NCBI GenBank assembly: GCA_964651445.1 | Contig: CAZYYW010000113.1 | Coordinates: 1 to 6,661, forward strand | Source of the DNA: GCA-2746365 sp964651445 | GTDB taxonomy: Bacteria > Pseudomonadota > Gammaproteobacteria > SZUA-229 | Length of the DNA stretch: 6,661 nucleotides | Reading direction: 5' to 3' | Program-made: the position numbers and the translations under genes | Shown: piece after piece, positions 4,960 to 6,661 of the stretch | Numbering within the stretch: the stretch's first letter is position 1 | Layout of the letters: each line of letters starts with the position of its first letter | Notes under the pieces: generated by a model | Seen by the model: the letters and a program-made list of their open reading frames with translations, nothing else | What the model was told of the DNA's origin: nothing | Database searches by the model: none

Positions 4960-6383
4960 TGAACACAGCGAACACATCAAAGTGGCATATCTGGATTATT
5001 GATGACGATGACTCTATTCGCTGGGTTTTGCAAAAAGCACTGGAAGCTGCCGACTTTAGTGTCACCAGCTTTGACAATGCCAATACTATTTTACACAAAT
5101 TAAAAACCGAATCGCCGGACGCCATCATCACCGATGTTCGCATGCCGGGCATTGATGGCTTAGAACTACTCGCCCAACTTTCCACTGATTATCCAGAACT
5201 ACCGGTCATTATCATGACCGCACATACCGACCTAGACAGCGCTGTGTCAGCTTATCAGGGCGGTGCTTTTGAATACCTGCCCAAACCTTTTGATATTGAC
5301 GACGCGGTAGACGTTGCGCAACGTGCCTGTAGCAAAAGACAAAATAATGCCAATCCGCTAGTACCCGACAAAGTCGGCCCTGAAATCATCGGTGCTGCAC
5401 CGGCGATGCAGGAAGTCTTTCGCACTATCGGGCGCTTATCAAAATCGGTTATCAGTGTTTTAATTACCGGTGAATCAGGCACCGGCAAAGAGCTGGTTGC
5501 CTTATCGCTACATAAACACAGCCCACGTGCTGCACAGGCATTCATTGCTTTGAACACTGCCGCCATCCCTAAGGAACTATTGGAGTCTGAATTATTTGGT
5601 CACGAAAAAGGCGCTTTCACCGGCGCCCAAGCGCAGCGCAAAGGTCGCTTTGAACAAGCCGATGGCGGCACATTGTTTCTCGATGAAATTGGTGACATGC
5701 CTGCCGAATTACAAACGCGCTTATTGCGTGTTTTGTCGGATGGCGTGTTCTACCGTGTAGGCGGACACACACCAATTAAAGTGAATGTCCGTGTTATTGC
5801 AGCCACTCATCAAAACCTTGATGAGCATGTTAAAAAAGGCCTGTTCCGCGAAGACTTGTTTCATCGCTTGAATGTTATACGCATACAACTGCCCGCCTTG
5901 CGAGAACGTAAAGAAGATATACCCGCACTGCTGCACCTGTTCCTGCACCGCGCAGTCAATGATCGAGTCAATCAGGGCGAAGAAGTTGAAGTTAAAGCCA
6001 TTGGTGATGATGCCATGACATACCTCACGTCTTTGCCCTGGCCGGGTAATGTCAGGCAACTCGAAAATACCTGTCACTGGCTAGCTGTCATGACGTCTGG
6101 CCAGACGGTGCATCTCTCCGACTTACCCGCTGAACTGTTAGATGACAATCAAACCATTGATAGCGATAGCCATTCAAATTGGAAGCAGGCGCTTGCCAGC
6201 GTCGTCAACGGACAACTGTTGTCAGGAGAAACAGAAATCGCCGCCATCGTGTTCTCAGAAGTCGAAGAAATATTAATTACTGCTGCCTTGCAAAAAACCA
6301 ATGGCCGTAAAAATGATGCCGCCAAACTACTCGGCTGGGGCAGGAATACACTTACCCGAAAGATTAAAGAGCTGGGGATTTAG
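4959..6383 (+). CDS. ntrC: Nitrogen regulation response regulator NtrC (NRI, GlnG), sigma-54 activator
   Basis: NtrC is the DNA-binding partner of NtrB. When phosphorylated it oligomerises on enhancers and uses ATP hydrolysis to open sigma-54 promoters such as that of glnA. The 474-residue protein is close to the E. coli length (469). The receiver domain (about 10-125) has acidic pocket D15/D16, phospho-acceptor D59 in IITDVRMPG, T87 and K109. The AAA+ domain (about 142-370) has Walker A GESGTGKE (171-178), the sigma-54-contacting GAFTGA loop (218-223), Walker B GGTLFLDEIG (236-245), the REDLFHRL segment (297-304) and WPGNVRQLEN (361-370). A Fis-type helix-turn-helix ends the protein (about 438-474; NDAAKLLGWGRNTLTRKIKELG). 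A linker of about 40 residues (393-430) separates the last two. GGAG (4948-4951) stands 7 nt before the ATG, which overlaps the ntrB stop by one base. Its likely targets in the window are the boxes at 1152-1168, 1182-1198 and 3709-3725. Confidence 0.98.
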   Translation: MNTANTSKWHIWIIDDDDSIRWVLQKALEAADFSVTSFDNANTILHKLKTESPDAIITDVRMPGIDGLELLAQLSTDYPELPVIIMTAHTDLDSAVSAYQGGAFEYLPKPFDIDDAVDVAQRACSKRQNNANPLVPDKVGPEIIGAAPAMQEVFRTIGRLSKSVISVLITGESGTGKELVALSLHKHSPRAAQAFIALNTAAIPKELLESELFGHEKGAFTGAQAQRKGRFEQADGGTLFLDEIGDMPAELQTRLLRVLSDGVFYRVGGHTPIKVNVRVIAATHQNLDEHVKKGLFREDLFHRLNVIRIQLPALRERKEDIPALLHLFLHRAVNDRVNQGEEVEVKAIGDDAMTYLTSLPWPGNVRQLENTCHWLAVMTSGQTVHLSDLPAELLDDNQTIDSDSHSNWKQALASVVNGQLLSGETEIAAIVFSEVEEILITAALQKTNGRKNDAAKLLGWGRNTLTRKIKELGI

Positions 6384-6422
6384 AGTTGGCAGTGATTTTA
6401 CAAAGTAAGATTTCTTCTGTAC

Positions 6423-6455
6423 TCAACCACTATGCATTGAAAGAGCATAGGTTGA
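6423..6455 (+). terminator. Candidate hairpin after ntrC
   Basis: TCAACC (6423-6428) and TATGC (6431-6435) pair with GGTTGA (6450-6455) and GCATA (6445-6449). A 2-nt bulge sits on the left arm and the loop is 9 nt (ATTGAAAGA). Only TTTAA follows, so it is a weak terminator candidate. It is 40 bases past the ntrC stop and may instead be a 3' stabilising stem. Confidence 0.35.
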
Positions 6456-6541
6456 TTTAACAGTGACAGAAAGTCGCTTGGGTTACCTTTAGTTTTCTAC
6501 AGAACATTGCTCTACTTTTAATTCTAATCCTTTTTAATTTT

Positions 6542-6611
6542 GACACAGAGACCACGGAGCACACAGAGCAGTTCAATTTATTTTCTCTGTGTACTCCGTG
6601 GTCTCTGTGTC
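6542..6611. repeat. Large inverted repeat, 27-nt arms (dispersed CACAGAG/CTCTGTG type)
   Basis: Arm 6542-6568 is the reverse complement of 6585-6611 at 26 of 27 positions, around a 16-nt AT-rich spacer. The words GACACAGAGACCACGGAG and CTCCGTGGTCTCTGTGTC resemble a short non-coding repeat family I recall from many bacterial genomes. It has no ORF, and I see no transposase or target duplication. In RNA it would form a very stable hairpin and could end the ntrBC transcript; a short T-run (6619-6623) lies just after. The last 50 bases of the window hold nothing else I recognise. Confidence 0.8.
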
Positions 6612-6661
6612 TAAAGCTTTTTACTTTTAACTGCCTACTAATAACTGCAAACTTCTATAAA

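Noticed and set aside
5721..6077. Antisense open frame inside ntrC (and similar ones at 4242-4472, 4916-5185 and 5255-5566)
   Set aside because: These lie opposite conserved NtrB/NtrC domains and their translations show no family features; they are by-products of the codon use of the real genes.

Overview
The window looks like chromosomal DNA of a gammaproteobacterium with moderate to low GC. The evidence is a type I (adenylylatable) glutamine synthetase, an NtrB/NtrC pair just downstream, a DUF4124-type exported protein between glnA and ntrB, and NtrC/sigma-54 sites of the enterobacterial/pseudomonad kind. I cannot name a genus from sequence alone. All genes lie on the + strand.

Layout: (1) 1-477, the 3' part of mobA (molybdenum cofactor guanylyltransferase), cut by the window edge. 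(2) 595-1101, a small exported thioredoxin-fold protein with a CEYC site. (3) 1102-1483, a dense glnA control region: two NtrC boxes one of which overlaps a good sigma-70-type promoter, a near-consensus sigma-54 promoter, then a leader of about 210 nt with two substantial hairpins, the second followed by a T-rich tract just before the glnA ribosome binding site. (4) 1484-2893, glnA, ended by a strong A/T-flanked hairpin terminator. (5) 3015-3551, an exported DUF4124 protein. (6) 3552-3852, a gap holding an intergenic inverted-repeat element and a perfectly palindromic NtrC box. (7) 3853-4959 ntrB and 4959-6383 ntrC, joined by a TAATG overlap. (8) 6384-6661, a non-coding tail with a bulged hairpin and a 27-nt-arm inverted repeat of a dispersed-repeat type.

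How the genes work together: NtrB (sensor kinase/phosphatase) sets the phosphorylation of NtrC, which should activate sigma-54 transcription of glnA from 1249-1264, displace sigma-70 transcription at the overlapping upstream promoter, and probably repress its own operon through the box at 3709-3725. GlnA makes glutamine from glutamate and ammonia and carries the tyrosine (Y398) that is adenylylated in the related enterobacterial enzymes. mobA and the thioredoxin-like gene have no evident link to nitrogen control beyond adjacency.

I found no clearly undescribed system. The coding content is a classic nitrogen-regulation locus. The least explained parts are non-coding: the structured glnA leader and the two unlike intergenic inverted repeats.
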